Below are positions 49,179 through 57,803 of a stretch of DNA of 64,000 nucleotides, piece after piece; position 1 is the first letter of the stretch; each line of letters begins with the position of its first letter. The position numbers and the translations under genes were made by a program. The notes below the pieces were generated by a model, which was not told the origin of the DNA, did no database searches, and saw only the letters and a list, made by a program, of their open reading frames with translations. The stretch is from an uncultured Eubacteriales bacterium. GTDB lineage: Bacteria; Bacillota; Clostridia; Oscillospirales; Oscillospiraceae. The stretch covers positions 15,169-79,168 of the forward strand of contig CAKTSK010000008.1 in assembly GCA_934597725.1 (NCBI GenBank), written 5' to 3'.

Positions 49179-50594
49179 TTATTCTGTCTCGGTCCCCGTC
49201 TGGCCGCTGCCCTCCACGGGCAGGTTGTTCACCGTGGTGTCCTTGACCACATGCTGCATTTCTGCCGTGATGTCTTCCAGATAGGGATTCATAAATTGAT
49301 TCACCAGCTCCCGCAGGGCGCTGGAATTGACAAACACATAGGACTGGTAGTTCCGGTAGGTGGGGCTCCACATGGTGCCGGTATAGTCGCCGGGCAGGTT
49401 GTGGAAGCGGATGCTGTCCTTCCCCAGGCCCAGGGCCCGCTCGCCGAACCAGATCATCTCGCCATACTTCAGGTTGCTCTCCAGGTTCCGGTCCACGATG
49501 TCTACGATGTCCCCGATCTTGGTCAGGGTCCCCAGGCTCACCATCTCTCCGGCCAACGCCCGGAGGAAGGAGTGCTGGACCTCCACCCGGCCCACATCTC
49601 CTACGGACAGCGCTTCCCCGCTGTTGTTCTTCCGCCAGCGGAGGACCTTGACCGCATCCGCACCGCTCAGGTGCTGGGGGCCTTTCTCATAGTGGATGTG
49701 CAGGTTCTGGCTGGGGTCGTCGTAGTGCATGCTGTACGGCACGTCATAGTCCACGCCGCCGATGGCATCCACCAGTTCTTCCACGGCATCCAGCTCCACT
49801 ACGAAATAGTAGTCCGGGGCATAGCCGATCAGGTTCTTCACCTGCTCCCGCACGCCCTGGATCCCCTGGCGGTTATAGACCGCGTTGATCTTGGGGATCT
49901 CCCACGGCGCATCCACCAGGGTGTCCCGGTAAATGCTCAGCACGTCCACCGTGTCGTTCTTCACGTCAAAGCAGCCCACCATGATGGTGTCTGTGTTGCC
50001 GCCGCCGCCGTCGTCCCGGCCCACCAGCAGGAAGGTGTACACATCTTCCTTCCGTCCGGCGCCCAAGGTGCCGGGATCGGTGCCCATCTCCTGCTGGCTG
50101 TCCGGCAGGTCCGGCGGACGGACCAGGATCTGGTGGATCAGAAATCCGCCGGCCAGCAGCGCCAGCAGGACCAGCAGCACGGCCAGCAATACCTTGCGCC
50201 GGCGGCGCTTTTTCTTGGGTTTCTTGCCGGGTCCCCGTCCTTTCGGCGGCTGTCCGCCGCCCCGCGCGGAACTGGCTGGCGCGCCGGGATGCCGCCCTGT
50301 CGGGGGCGGCGTCCGGCGTTCTGTGCGCTTGGGCCACGGGTCGTCCCACAGTTCCTCCTGGATCCGGCGGCGTTCCTCGGCCCACTCGTCTTCTTCCTCC
50401 ATCCGGTCATACAGCCGGTCCCGGGGATCTCCCCAGAGCAGGTCGTTGGCCGGGTCCCGGTCGTCGTCGTAGTCCGGCGCTTCATAGCTGCCGCGCCGGG
50501 CCTCTCGGTAGGCCTGGTCCTGCTTGCGCTGGCGGGAGCGTTCCTCCCGTTCCTGCTGCCGCCGGGCTTCCTCAGAGAAGGATCGACTGCTCAC
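49179..50594 (-). CDS. LytR-CpsA-Psr family cell-wall ligase
   Basis: A 471-residue LCP protein. The first 130 residues are cytoplasmic, charged and rich in Arg/Glu, ending in a KKPKKKRRRRK patch. One membrane helix follows (VLLAVLLVLLALLAGGFLIHQIL). The outer LCP domain has the family motifs LLVGRDDG..NTDTIMVG, SIYRDTLVD, KINAVY, GVREQVKNLIG and KVLRWRKN. Such enzymes transfer polyprenyl-linked glycans such as teichoic acids to peptidoglycan. The GTG at 50594 overlaps the nadD/yqeK stop. The long charged N-terminus is unusual. Confidence 0.93.
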   Translation of the reverse strand: MSSRSFSEEARRQQEREERSRQRKQDQAYREARRGSYEAPDYDDDRDPANDLLWGDPRDRLYDRMEEEDEWAEERRRIQEELWDDPWPKRTERRTPPPTGRHPGAPASSARGGGQPPKGRGPGKKPKKKRRRRKVLLAVLLVLLALLAGGFLIHQILVRPPDLPDSQQEMGTDPGTLGAGRKEDVYTFLLVGRDDGGGGNTDTIMVGCFDVKNDTVDVLSIYRDTLVDAPWEIPKINAVYNRQGIQGVREQVKNLIGYAPDYYFVVELDAVEELVDAIGGVDYDVPYSMHYDDPSQNLHIHYEKGPQHLSGADAVKVLRWRKNNSGEALSVGDVGRVEVQHSFLRALAGEMVSLGTLTKIGDIVDIVDRNLESNLKYGEMIWFGERALGLGKDSIRFHNLPGDYTGTMWSPTYRNYQSYVFVNSSALRELVNQFMNPYLEDITAEMQHVVKDTTVNNLPVEGSGQTGTETE

Positions 50595-51799
50595 GGCCGA
50601 GCCCCCCTCAGCGCCTCCAGAGCATCCCAGGTATTCTGGTGGACTTCCGCCCCCCGCTCCCGGAGGTCTTCCACGGACATTTCCAGGCCCAGCAGCAGAG
50701 CCTGGTCCAGATCCTCCCAGACCAGACGGCGCAGTTCCTCCACGCCGTCAAAGTCCCGGGTGGGTTCCATATAGTCGGCCAGATAGAGCACCTTGTCCAG
50801 GACCCGCATCCCCGGCTTGCCCGTGGTGTGGCAGAAGATGGCCTGGTAGACCTCCTCCGGCTCTCCGAACACATCCCGGGCCAGGATCGCCCCGGTCTTG
50901 GCGTGGAGCAGCTTCACCGAAGCCCGCTCCAAGGGGTCCAGCACAACGCCCGCCCGGTCGCACAGGGACACCTGGGAGGCCAGGTCCCAATATTTGGTGC
51001 AGTCGTGGAGGATGGCCGCCCGCCGGGCTTTCTCCGGGTCCACGCCCCAGAAGCGGGCCAGAGAGACGGCGGTCTCCTCGGTCCCCTTGATGTGGGGCAG
51101 GCGCTTGGCCTTGACCATGGCATAGGAAATGGCCCGCAGATGCTTGTCGCTCAGGTGTTTCAGGTCTGCCTTGGTGCCGAACAGCCCCTCCCGCAGGATG
51201 TACCCGTAGACCGGCGTCCACAGATATTGGGCCGGGTCCACATTGCCGCCGGTCCACTCCGAGGCCAGCATCCGCCGCAGGTCCCGGGAGGCGATCTCCG
51301 TGACCTTGGGCAGGTCTACCACCGTAGTCCTGGCGTGGAAGTTCTCTGCTAAGTATTGGCTTTGCTCGGCAAACAGCTCCTGGCTGTCCTCTTCCTGCCG
51401 GGCAAAGGCTGCTACGCCGGCATACTGGAAGATCCGCTCGGGCTGATACCAGTTCTGCACCGTCAGGAACATGTCTGTCCCCATGAGCAGCCACAGCTCA
51501 TCGTCGGGAAACTGCTCGTGCAGCTGCTCCACCGTGTCGGCGGTGTAGCTCTTCCCCTCCCGGCGGATCTCCAGGTCGGAGGCTTCCGCCCGAGGTCCCA
51601 GGCCGTCTGCCATGAGCGCCGCCATCGCCAGACGCTGCTGGGGGCTGGCGGCCTCGGCGACCAGCTCCTTGTGGGGCGGCTCGCAGTCCGGGATGATGAG
51701 CAGCCGGTCCAGACTCAGCTGCTCCATGGCGGCCCGTGCCGCCTCCATGTGGCCCAAATGGGGCGGATCAAAGGTCCCGCCGTAAATTCCAATCTTCAT
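50591..51799 (-). CDS. nadD: NadD nicotinate-nucleotide adenylyltransferase fused to YqeK HD hydrolase
   Basis: A 402-residue two-domain protein. Residues 1-200 are NadD of NAD synthesis: GIYGGTFDPPHLGHMEAA holds the (H/T)xGH nucleotidyl-transfer site, and SSR-like SRDLRRMLAS closes the fold. Residues about 215-395 are YqeK, an HD-domain hydrolase of diadenosine tetraphosphate (RLPHIKGTEETAVSLARFWGVD, AAILHDCTKYWD, KVLYLADYMEPTRDF). In Bacillus the two are adjacent separate genes, so this is a fusion. It lies between yhbY and the LCP gene. Confidence 0.95.
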   Translation of the reverse strand: MKIGIYGGTFDPPHLGHMEAARAAMEQLSLDRLLIIPDCEPPHKELVAEAASPQQRLAMAALMADGLGPRAEASDLEIRREGKSYTADTVEQLHEQFPDDELWLLMGTDMFLTVQNWYQPERIFQYAGVAAFARQEEDSQELFAEQSQYLAENFHARTTVVDLPKVTEIASRDLRRMLASEWTGGNVDPAQYLWTPVYGYILREGLFGTKADLKHLSDKHLRAISYAMVKAKRLPHIKGTEETAVSLARFWGVDPEKARRAAILHDCTKYWDLASQVSLCDRAGVVLDPLERASVKLLHAKTGAILARDVFGEPEEVYQAIFCHTTGKPGMRVLDKVLYLADYMEPTRDFDGVEELRRLVWEDLDQALLLGLEMSVEDLRERGAEVHQNTWDALEALRGARP

Positions 51800-51823
51800 G
51801 ACGTGATTCCACCTGCTTTCCCA

Positions 51824-52153
51824 TTATTTTGGGGTTGGTTTCTTCCGGTCTTTTCTCAATACGATCTTGTCTTTCTTCTCTTTGCTGTGGCTCTCCCGGT
51901 ACAGCACAAACTTGGTGCCGATGACCTGCACCCCTTCGCTGCGGGTGCGCTTGGCCAGCTCCTGGCAGGCCTCCCGGGCGGTGAGCAGGGCGTTTTCCAG
52001 CACCCGGCATTTGATCAGCTCCCGGGCCTCCAGGGCCTCGTCGGCCTGCCGGACCACGCTGTCGCTGACGCCTTCCTTGCCGATCTGCAGGATGGTGTCC
52101 AGGCCGTTGGCCATGGCCCGCAGCTGGGCCCGCTGTTTACTGGTCAGTTCCAT
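51824..52153 (-). CDS. yhbY: YhbY/CRM-domain RNA-binding protein
   Basis: A 109-residue protein with one CRM RNA-binding domain. The family features are LTSKQRAQLRAMANGL, ILQIGKEGVSD and HELIK-like RELIKCRVLENAL, ending in GVQVIGTKFVLYRES. YhbY binds pre-50S ribosomal particles. The C-terminal tail is basic (KEKKDKIVLRKDRKKP). It overlaps rdgB by 17 nt and is 24 nt upstream of nadD/yqeK. Confidence 0.94.
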   Translation of the reverse strand: MELTSKQRAQLRAMANGLDTILQIGKEGVSDSVVRQADEALEARELIKCRVLENALLTAREACQELAKRTRSEGVQVIGTKFVLYRESHSKEKKDKIVLRKDRKKPTPK

Positions 52154-52736
52154 GGTTTTCCTTCTCCCATTCTATCTGGAATCCCGCCAGGGCCTTGGCC
52201 CGGTGGGAGATCTGATTTTTTTCTTCCGGCGTGATCTGCGCCATCGTCTTGCCCAGCTGGGGCAGGAAGAAGATGGGGTCGTAGCCAAAGCCCCCGTCTC
52301 CCGCCGGCTCCTCGGTCAGCAGGCCGGCGCACTCTCCCCGGGACAGGATCTCCCGGCCGTCGGGAAAAACGCAGCAGATGACGCTGACATACTTGCCCTG
52401 CCGGTCGGTCTGCCCCGCCATGTTCCGCAGCAGAAGCTGCCACCGTCCGGTGTCATCCAGGCCGGGGCCGCCGTAGCGGGCGGAATAGACCCCCGGCTCG
52501 CCCCCCAGGGCGTCCACCATGAGGCCGGAGTCGTCGGCAATGGCGGGCATCCCCGCAGCCTCCATGACCGCCCGGGCTTTGATGCGGGCGTTCTCCTCAA
52601 AGGTGGCGCCGGTCTCTTCCGGCTCCAAATTCAGTCCCACGTCGGCCTGGGAGAGCACCTCCACCCCCATTTTGGAGAGGATGTCTTTCATCTCCACGAT
52701 CTTCTTTTTGTTTTGGCTGGCCAGAACGACTTTCAT
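52137..52736 (-). CDS. rdgB: XTP/dITP diphosphatase (RdgB/HAM1)
   Basis: A 199-residue house-cleaning NTP pyrophosphatase that removes ITP and XTP. Motifs are VLASQNKKKIVEMKDIL (N-terminal nucleotide loop), ATFEENARIKA, AIADDSGLMVDALGGEPGVYSARYGG and GDGGFGYDPIFFLP, all classical. The ATG at 52736 overlaps the end of rph by 4 nt, so longer starts are excluded. The rph-rdgB pair is conserved in bacteria. Confidence 0.97.
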   Translation of the reverse strand: MKVVLASQNKKKIVEMKDILSKMGVEVLSQADVGLNLEPEETGATFEENARIKARAVMEAAGMPAIADDSGLMVDALGGEPGVYSARYGGPGLDDTGRWQLLLRNMAGQTDRQGKYVSVICCVFPDGREILSRGECAGLLTEEPAGDGGFGYDPIFFLPQLGKTMAQITPEEKNQISHRAKALAGFQIEWEKENHGTDQ

Positions 52737-53458
52737 CGGTCCCCTCCTTCCAGCACGGCGGCCTGAATGGCCTGCAATTCCTGGATCCCCTTGGCACACA
52801 GGTCCACCAGCTGCCGCTGCTCCTGGATGGTGAAGGCCCGGCCCTCGCCGGTGCCCTGGAGCTCGATGATCTCCCCCTCGTGGTTCATCACACAGTTGAG
52901 ATCCACCATGGCAGCGGAATCCTCCTCATAGCACAGGTCCAGCATGGGCACGTCGTCCACGATCCCCGCCGATACCGCAGCCACGCAGGTGGTGAGGGGC
53001 ATTTCGGGGATGACCCCCTCCTCTACCAGCTTCCAGCAGGCATAGGACAGGGCCACAAAGCCGCCGGTCACCGAGGCGGTGCGGGTGCCGCCGTCTCCCT
53101 GGAGCACGTCACAGTCGATGGTGATGGTCCGTTCCCCCAGCTTCTTCATGTCCACCGCCGCCCGCAGAGACCGGCCCACCAGGCGCTGGATCTCTGCCGA
53201 CCGGGGCGAGAGCTTCAGCTTGGCAATGTCCCGGCGGCTGCGCTCCCGGTTGGCCCGGGGGAGCATGGAATACTCCGCCGTCACCCAGCCCTCGCCGAAG
53301 GGGACGTGGGGCGGGGTGCGCTCCTCCACGCTGGCGGTGCACAGCACCTGGGTGTTGCCGCAGCGGATCAGGCAGCTGCCCTCGGCAAACTTGTTCACGT
53401 TGGGGAGGATCTCCACCGGACGGAGCTCCTCGTTCTTTCTTCCGTCAATGCGAGCCAT
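52733..53458 (-). CDS. rph: Ribonuclease PH
   Basis: A 241-residue phosphorolytic exonuclease for tRNA 3'-end maturation. Features are RPVEILPNVNKFAEGSCLIRCGNTQVLCTASV, then GRSLRAAVDMKKLGERTITIDCDVLQGDGGTRTASVTGG (read in parts) with the phosphate-binding Arg residues and DLCYEEDS. The ATG at 53458 follows AAAGGAG by 5 nt. The length is normal, so the enzyme appears intact. Confidence 0.97.
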   Translation of the reverse strand: MARIDGRKNEELRPVEILPNVNKFAEGSCLIRCGNTQVLCTASVEERTPPHVPFGEGWVTAEYSMLPRANRERSRRDIAKLKLSPRSAEIQRLVGRSLRAAVDMKKLGERTITIDCDVLQGDGGTRTASVTGGFVALSYACWKLVEEGVIPEMPLTTCVAAVSAGIVDDVPMLDLCYEEDSAAMVDLNCVMNHEGEIIELQGTGEGRAFTIQEQRQLVDLCAKGIQELQAIQAAVLEGGDR

Positions 53459-53515
53459 CGGCACTCCTTTCTCCCCGACGCCAGCCGGCGACGGGACCTG
53501 TCGTTCTTGTCGTAT

Positions 53516-53544
53516 CCCTTCCCCTGCCGCAGGCGGGGAAAGGG
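53516..53544. repeat. Inverted repeat between rph and ftsY
   Basis: CCCTTCCCC pairs with GGGG..AAGGG (one bulge) over a 10-nt loop. No T-run follows on either side, so it is more likely an mRNA processing or stability hairpin than a terminator. Confidence 0.5.
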
Positions 53545-53550
53545 GTTCTG

Positions 53551-54417
53551 TTATACCAGCGCTTCCGTGAAAGCCACCGGGTCAAAGGGCTGCAGATCGT
53601 CGATCCCCTCGCCCAGACCCACATACTTCACGGGCACGCCCATTTCCTTGGCAATGGCCAGCACCACGCCGCCTTTGGCGGTGCCGTCCAGCTTGGTGAG
53701 GACAATGCCGGTGATGCCGGCGCTCTCTCCGAACTGCTTGGCCTGGATCAGGCCGTTCTGCCCGGTGGTGGCGTCCAGCACCAGCAGGATCTCCTTGGAG
53801 CTGTCCTGGCCCTCCCGGTCGACCACCCGGCGGATCTTGTTCAGCTCGTTCATCAGGTTCTGCTTGTTGTGCAGCCGGCCGGCCGTGTCCACCAGGACCA
53901 CGTCCACCCGCCGGGCCCGGGCGGCGTTCATGGCGTCAAAGACCACGGCGGCGGGGTCCGACCCCTCCTCGTGGCGCACCAGCTCCACCTTGGCCCGCTC
54001 GGCCCAGACGGCCAGCTGCTCTGCGGCCGCTGCCCGGAAGGTATCCCCCGCAGCCAGCAGCACCCGGTTGCCCTCCGCCCGCAGGCGGTGGGCCAGCTTG
54101 CCGATGGTGGTGGTCTTGCCCACGCCGTTGACGCCGATCATCAGGATCACCGCCGGCTTGCCGGACAGGTCCAGGGTGCTCTCCCCCACGGACAGCATCT
54201 CCACCAAGATCTCCCGCAGACAGGCCTTGACCTCCTCCGGGTCCTTGATCTTGCGTTCCTTCACCCGTTCCCGCAGGGTCTGCACCGCCTCCAGGGTGGT
54301 GTCCATGCCCATGTCCGAAAGGATGAGGGATTCCTCCAGCTCGTCAAAAAAGTCCTCGTCGATGGAGAACAGGCCGGAGAAAATATTCAGTTTCTTGATT
54401 TTATCAAACAATCCCAT
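53551..54417 (-). CDS. ftsY: Signal recognition particle receptor FtsY
   Basis: A 288-residue SRP GTPase that docks ribosome-SRP complexes at the membrane. The NG domain is nearly the whole protein: G1 is GVNGVGKTTTIGKLA, then AAGDTFRAAAAEQL (G2), LVDTAGR (G3), LTKLDGTAKGG (G4) and GLGEGIDDLQPFDP at the end. There is no acidic A domain, as in many Gram-positives. It is located 24 nt after smc, the common smc-ftsY pairing. Confidence 0.97.
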   Translation of the reverse strand: MGLFDKIKKLNIFSGLFSIDEDFFDELEESLILSDMGMDTTLEAVQTLRERVKERKIKDPEEVKACLREILVEMLSVGESTLDLSGKPAVILMIGVNGVGKTTTIGKLAHRLRAEGNRVLLAAGDTFRAAAAEQLAVWAERAKVELVRHEEGSDPAAVVFDAMNAARARRVDVVLVDTAGRLHNKQNLMNELNKIRRVVDREGQDSSKEILLVLDATTGQNGLIQAKQFGESAGITGIVLTKLDGTAKGGVVLAIAKEMGVPVKYVGLGEGIDDLQPFDPVAFTEALV

Positions 54418-54441
54418 AGGGAATGCCTCCTGTTTTTGAAC

Positions 54442-57400
54442 TTAGGGCGCGCCGCCCTCCAGCAGCGCCGCCGCCTGATGCAGGTCCAGCCGCAAGACCC
54501 GGCTGATCCCCTGCCGCTCCATGGTCACGCCGTAGAGCACATCGGCGGCCTCCATGGTCTCCCGCCGGTGGGTGATCAGCAAAAACTGGGTCTGCCGGGC
54601 CATCTGGCGCAGATACCGGGTAAACCGGACCACATTGGCCTCGTCCAGCGCCGCCTCGATCTCGTCCACCACGCAGAAGGGGGTGGGATGGACGTGCAGC
54701 ATGGCAAAGTACAGGGCAATGGCCACCAGGGACCGCTCGCCGCCGGAGAGCAGGCTCAGGCTCCGCATGGTCTTGCCCGGCGGCTGGACCCGGATGTCGA
54801 TGCCGCAGCCCAGCACATCGTCCTCGTCCTCCAGGACCAGCGCCCCCCGGCCGCCGCCGAACAGATCGGCAAAGGTCCGGGCAAAGGCCTCCTGGATGCG
54901 GGAGAACTCCCGGCGGAAGATGTCCTCCATCTCCCGGGTGATCCCCCGGATGACCCCTTCCAGCTCTTTGCGGGCAGTCTCCACATCCTGCTTCTGCGTC
55001 TGGATCTCCTGCACACGGGCCTGGACCCGCGCACATTCCTCCACCGCGCCCAGGTTCACCGTGCCGCAGTCCCGGATGGCCTGATGCAGCTGCGCGGCCC
55101 GCCGGCGGGCCTTGGCCCGGTCGTCCACCGGGACCCGCAGAGAAAGCCCCTGCTGATGAGTCACGCCATAGGTGTCCCACAGGCGGTCCAACAGCTGGTT
55201 CTCTTCCAGGGACGCCTGGAGTTTTTTCTGCTCCAGGGAGGCCACCTCACGCTGTAAGGTCAGCTGGCGGTCATTCTGCCGCCGGGCCTCCCCTTCTGCG
55301 TCTGCCGCCTGCTGTTCCAGCAGCAGGCTCTCCTGCCGCTGGCGGTCATATCGGGCGGTCAGGGTCTCCCCTTCCGCAGTTCGCTCGGTTTCGCGGGCAC
55401 GGAGCTGGGCAGCTTCTGCCGTCAAGGTCTCCCGTTCCCGGTCCAGCGCCCGGAGAAAGGCGGTCTGCCGTTCTCCGTCCGCCGCCGCGTCTGCCGCCTG
55501 GCTCCGCAGCTGCTCCAGCAGCGGCAGGAAGGCGGCGCGGGTCCCTTGCAGGCTGGCCAATTCCTCCCGCAGGGTTTGCAGGGCGGCCTGCTGCTCTTGC
55601 TGGGCCGCCGTGACCGAGGCGGACCGGGTCCGGCCGGTCTTTTGCTGCCCTTCCCAAGCGTCTGCCGCCCGGCGCGTTTCTTGGCGGGCGGCTTCCCAGT
55701 CCTCTTTGCTCCGGGCCGTCTCCTGACGGGCTTTGGTCCATTGCGCCTCTGCCTGGGCCGCTTCTGCCCGTCGGGCCAAGCGCTCCCCCCGGTGGCGGGG
55801 GGCACCTCCCGTCATGGTCCCGCCGGGACGAAGGATCTCTCCTTCCAGGGTGACCACCGGCACGCGGTACTGCCTGGCTTGGGCCAGACGCACCCCGTTG
55901 TCCAGGTGGTCCACCACCACCGTCCGCCCCAGCAGGGCCTCGGCGGCGGGCCGGATGGCCTCTTCACACCGGATCAGATCCGACGCGATGGCCAGATAGC
56001 CGGGTTCGTCCGCAAAGGACGCCTCCGTCAGGACCTTGGGCTGTACGGCCGTCATGGGCAGACAGGTGACCCGGCCCTGGTCCGTTTTCTTCAGCCAGCG
56101 CAAAACGGCTTTCCCCGCCGCCTCGTCGCGCACCAGCACATGCTGCACCGCGCCGCCCAAGGCAGTTTCCAGGGCCACCGCATAGGTGCTGTCCACCTGG
56201 AACAACTCACCTGCCGGCCCCAGCACCCCGTCCAGGTCTCCCCGGCGGGCTGCGGCCATGACCGCCTGGACGCCCTTGCCGTATCCCTCATAGCGGGCGG
56301 CCAATTCTTCTAGCAGCTTACACCGCTGGGCCAGCCCTTCCTCTGCCATGCGCAGGGTCATCCAATTCTTCTCCGCCGCGGCTTCCCGGCGGCGGCAGGC
56401 TTCCAGCGTCTCCCGGCCCTGGCGCAGGCTCTCCTGCCAGGCGGCTTCCTCTTGGGCTGTCTGCTCCCGCAGACGCTCCTCTTGGACCCGGACCGTTTCG
56501 ATCCGGGTATGCAAAGCGGCCTCCTGCTCTTCCAGGCCCGCCAGCTGGGTCTGTTGGCGGGCCAGTTCTTCCTCGAGCTCTCCTTGGCGGCGCTGCTGCC
56601 GGGTCAGGCTTTCCCGGGTGCGGACGGCACTGTCTCCGTTGGCCCGCAGGCGGTCCTCCACCAGCGCCAGCCGCTGCCGGTCCTGTTGGAGGGCAGTCTC
56701 TTGGGTTCTGATCTCCGCTGCCAAGGCTTCCAACTGCTCCGTCCGGGCCTGGGCCTGCTGCCGCAGGGCTTCTCCCTGGGCATATAGCCGCTCGGCCTCC
56801 CGGGTACATTCGTCCAGCTGCCGGCGGGCGGTGTCCAGGCTGGCCGAGAGGGCCTTTCCCCGGGTGCGCTGGCGGTCCAACTGCTCCATCCACAGGGAGA
56901 TCTCCAGCGTCCGCAGCTCCTCTCGCAGGGCAAGATAGGACTGGGCAGCGGCGGCCTGCTCCTGCAGCGGCGCCAGCTGGCGCGCCAATTCCTCCAGCTT
57001 GTCCCCCAGGCGCAGCAGATTTTCCTCCGTGCGCCCCAAGGCCCGCTGGGTCTCCTCTTTCTGGTGGCGGCAGTGGGCGATGCCCGCCGCCTCCTCAAAC
57101 ATCTCCCGGCGCTGGATGCTCTTGGCCGAGAGGATCTCGTCGATCCGCCCCTGGCCGATGAGGGCATAGCCCTCCTGCCCCAGGCCGGTATCCAGGAACA
57201 GCGCCGTCACATCCCGCAGGCGGACGGCCTGCCCGTTGATCTCATATTCACTCTCTCCGGAGCGGTAGCAGCGCCGGGTGACCGAGATCTCCTCTCCCCC
57301 GTCGGGGAACCGATCCTGGCATTGCTCCAGGGTGAGGGTCACCCGGGCCACGCCCTGCCCCTTGCGGCCGGGCGTGCCGCCGAAGATCACATCTTCCATC

Positions 57401-57579
57401 CGGCCGCCCCGCAGGGTCTTGGCCGACTGCTCCCCCAGGACCCAGCGGATGGCGTCGGCCAGGTTGGACTTGCCGCTGCCATTGGGCCCGACGATGGCGG
57501 TGAGGGGATGGGCAAAGGAGAGGACCGTCCGATCCGGAAAGGACTTGAACCCTTGCAGTTCCAATGATTTCAGCCGCAG
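54442..57579 (-). CDS. smc: Chromosome segregation ATPase SMC (short arms, probable CTG start)
   Basis: A 1045-residue SMC, shorter than the roughly 1190 of Bacillus subtilis. The Walker A is IVGPNGSGKSNLADAIRW. The hinge spans about residues 425-580 (GVLGPAGELFQVDSTYAVALETALGG, then GRVTCLPM). The C-terminal signature is LSGGERSLVAIALYFAMLH with Walker B CVVDEIEAALDE. Two coiled-coil arms separate them, both shorter than usual. I set the start at a CTG (57579) because the frame there reads xRLKSLELQGFKSF, matching the usual SMC N-terminus, and AAGGAGG lies 8 nt upstream. The first canonical codon, TTG at 57564, would drop five residues and lie 23 nt from that site. It works with ScpA and ScpB (14.3-15.6 kb). 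Confidence 0.95.
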   Translation of the reverse strand: MRLKSLELQGFKSFPDRTVLSFAHPLTAIVGPNGSGKSNLADAIRWVLGEQSAKTLRGGRMEDVIFGGTPGRKGQGVARVTLTLEQCQDRFPDGGEEISVTRRCYRSGESEYEINGQAVRLRDVTALFLDTGLGQEGYALIGQGRIDEILSAKSIQRREMFEEAAGIAHCRHQKEETQRALGRTEENLLRLGDKLEELARQLAPLQEQAAAAQSYLALREELRTLEISLWMEQLDRQRTRGKALSASLDTARRQLDECTREAERLYAQGEALRQQAQARTEQLEALAAEIRTQETALQQDRQRLALVEDRLRANGDSAVRTRESLTRQQRRQGELEEELARQQTQLAGLEEQEAALHTRIETVRVQEERLREQTAQEEAAWQESLRQGRETLEACRRREAAAEKNWMTLRMAEEGLAQRCKLLEELAARYEGYGKGVQAVMAAARRGDLDGVLGPAGELFQVDSTYAVALETALGGAVQHVLVRDEAAGKAVLRWLKKTDQGRVTCLPMTAVQPKVLTEASFADEPGYLAIASDLIRCEEAIRPAAEALLGRTVVVDHLDNGVRLAQARQYRVPVVTLEGEILRPGGTMTGGAPRHRGERLARRAEAAQAEAQWTKARQETARSKEDWEAARQETRRAADAWEGQQKTGRTRSASVTAAQQEQQAALQTLREELASLQGTRAAFLPLLEQLRSQAADAAADGERQTAFLRALDRERETLTAEAAQLRARETERTAEGETLTARYDRQRQESLLLEQQAADAEGEARRQNDRQLTLQREVASLEQKKLQASLEENQLLDRLWDTYGVTHQQGLSLRVPVDDRAKARRRAAQLHQAIRDCGTVNLGAVEECARVQARVQEIQTQKQDVETARKELEGVIRGITREMEDIFRREFSRIQEAFARTFADLFGGGRGALVLEDEDDVLGCGIDIRVQPPGKTMRSLSLLSGGERSLVAIALYFAMLHVHPTPFCVVDEIEAALDEANVVRFTRYLRQMARQTQFLLITHRRETMEAADVLYGVTMERQGISRVLRLDLHQAAALLEGGAP

Positions 57580-57616
57580 GGTACTCTCCTCCTTTATAAC
57601 GAAGATGATTCAGTTT

Positions 57617-57645
57617 ATTATAGCAACTCCCCGTCTGTTTTGCAA
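57617..57645 (-). promoter_or_regulatory. Sigma-A promoter of the smc-to-leuS run
   Basis: On the minus strand TTGCAA and TATAAT with a 17-nt spacer, about 40 bases upstream of smc. Confidence 0.9.
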
Positions 57646-57733
57646 CGGGAAATCTGCTTTTCACCCGGTCCCCCGGCCCGCGTCCGCCCACAGCTTCCCC
57701 GTTCCGCTCGTTTCGGTCCGCCCCATAACAGCG

Positions 57734-57767
57734 CCCCCTCCCGGCAGATCGAACCGCCGGGAGGGGG
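57734..57767. repeat. GC-rich inverted repeat after the mosaic SLH gene
   Basis: CCCCCTCCCGGC and GCCGGGAGGGGG form a perfect 12-bp stem with a 10-nt loop. It lies 37 bases past the SLH gene stop. No T-run follows on the minus strand, so it would be an atypical terminator. Confidence 0.55.
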
Positions 57768-57803
57768 GAGGGCATGGTTTTTCAGTTTGCGCCAGAGCGC
57801 CTC

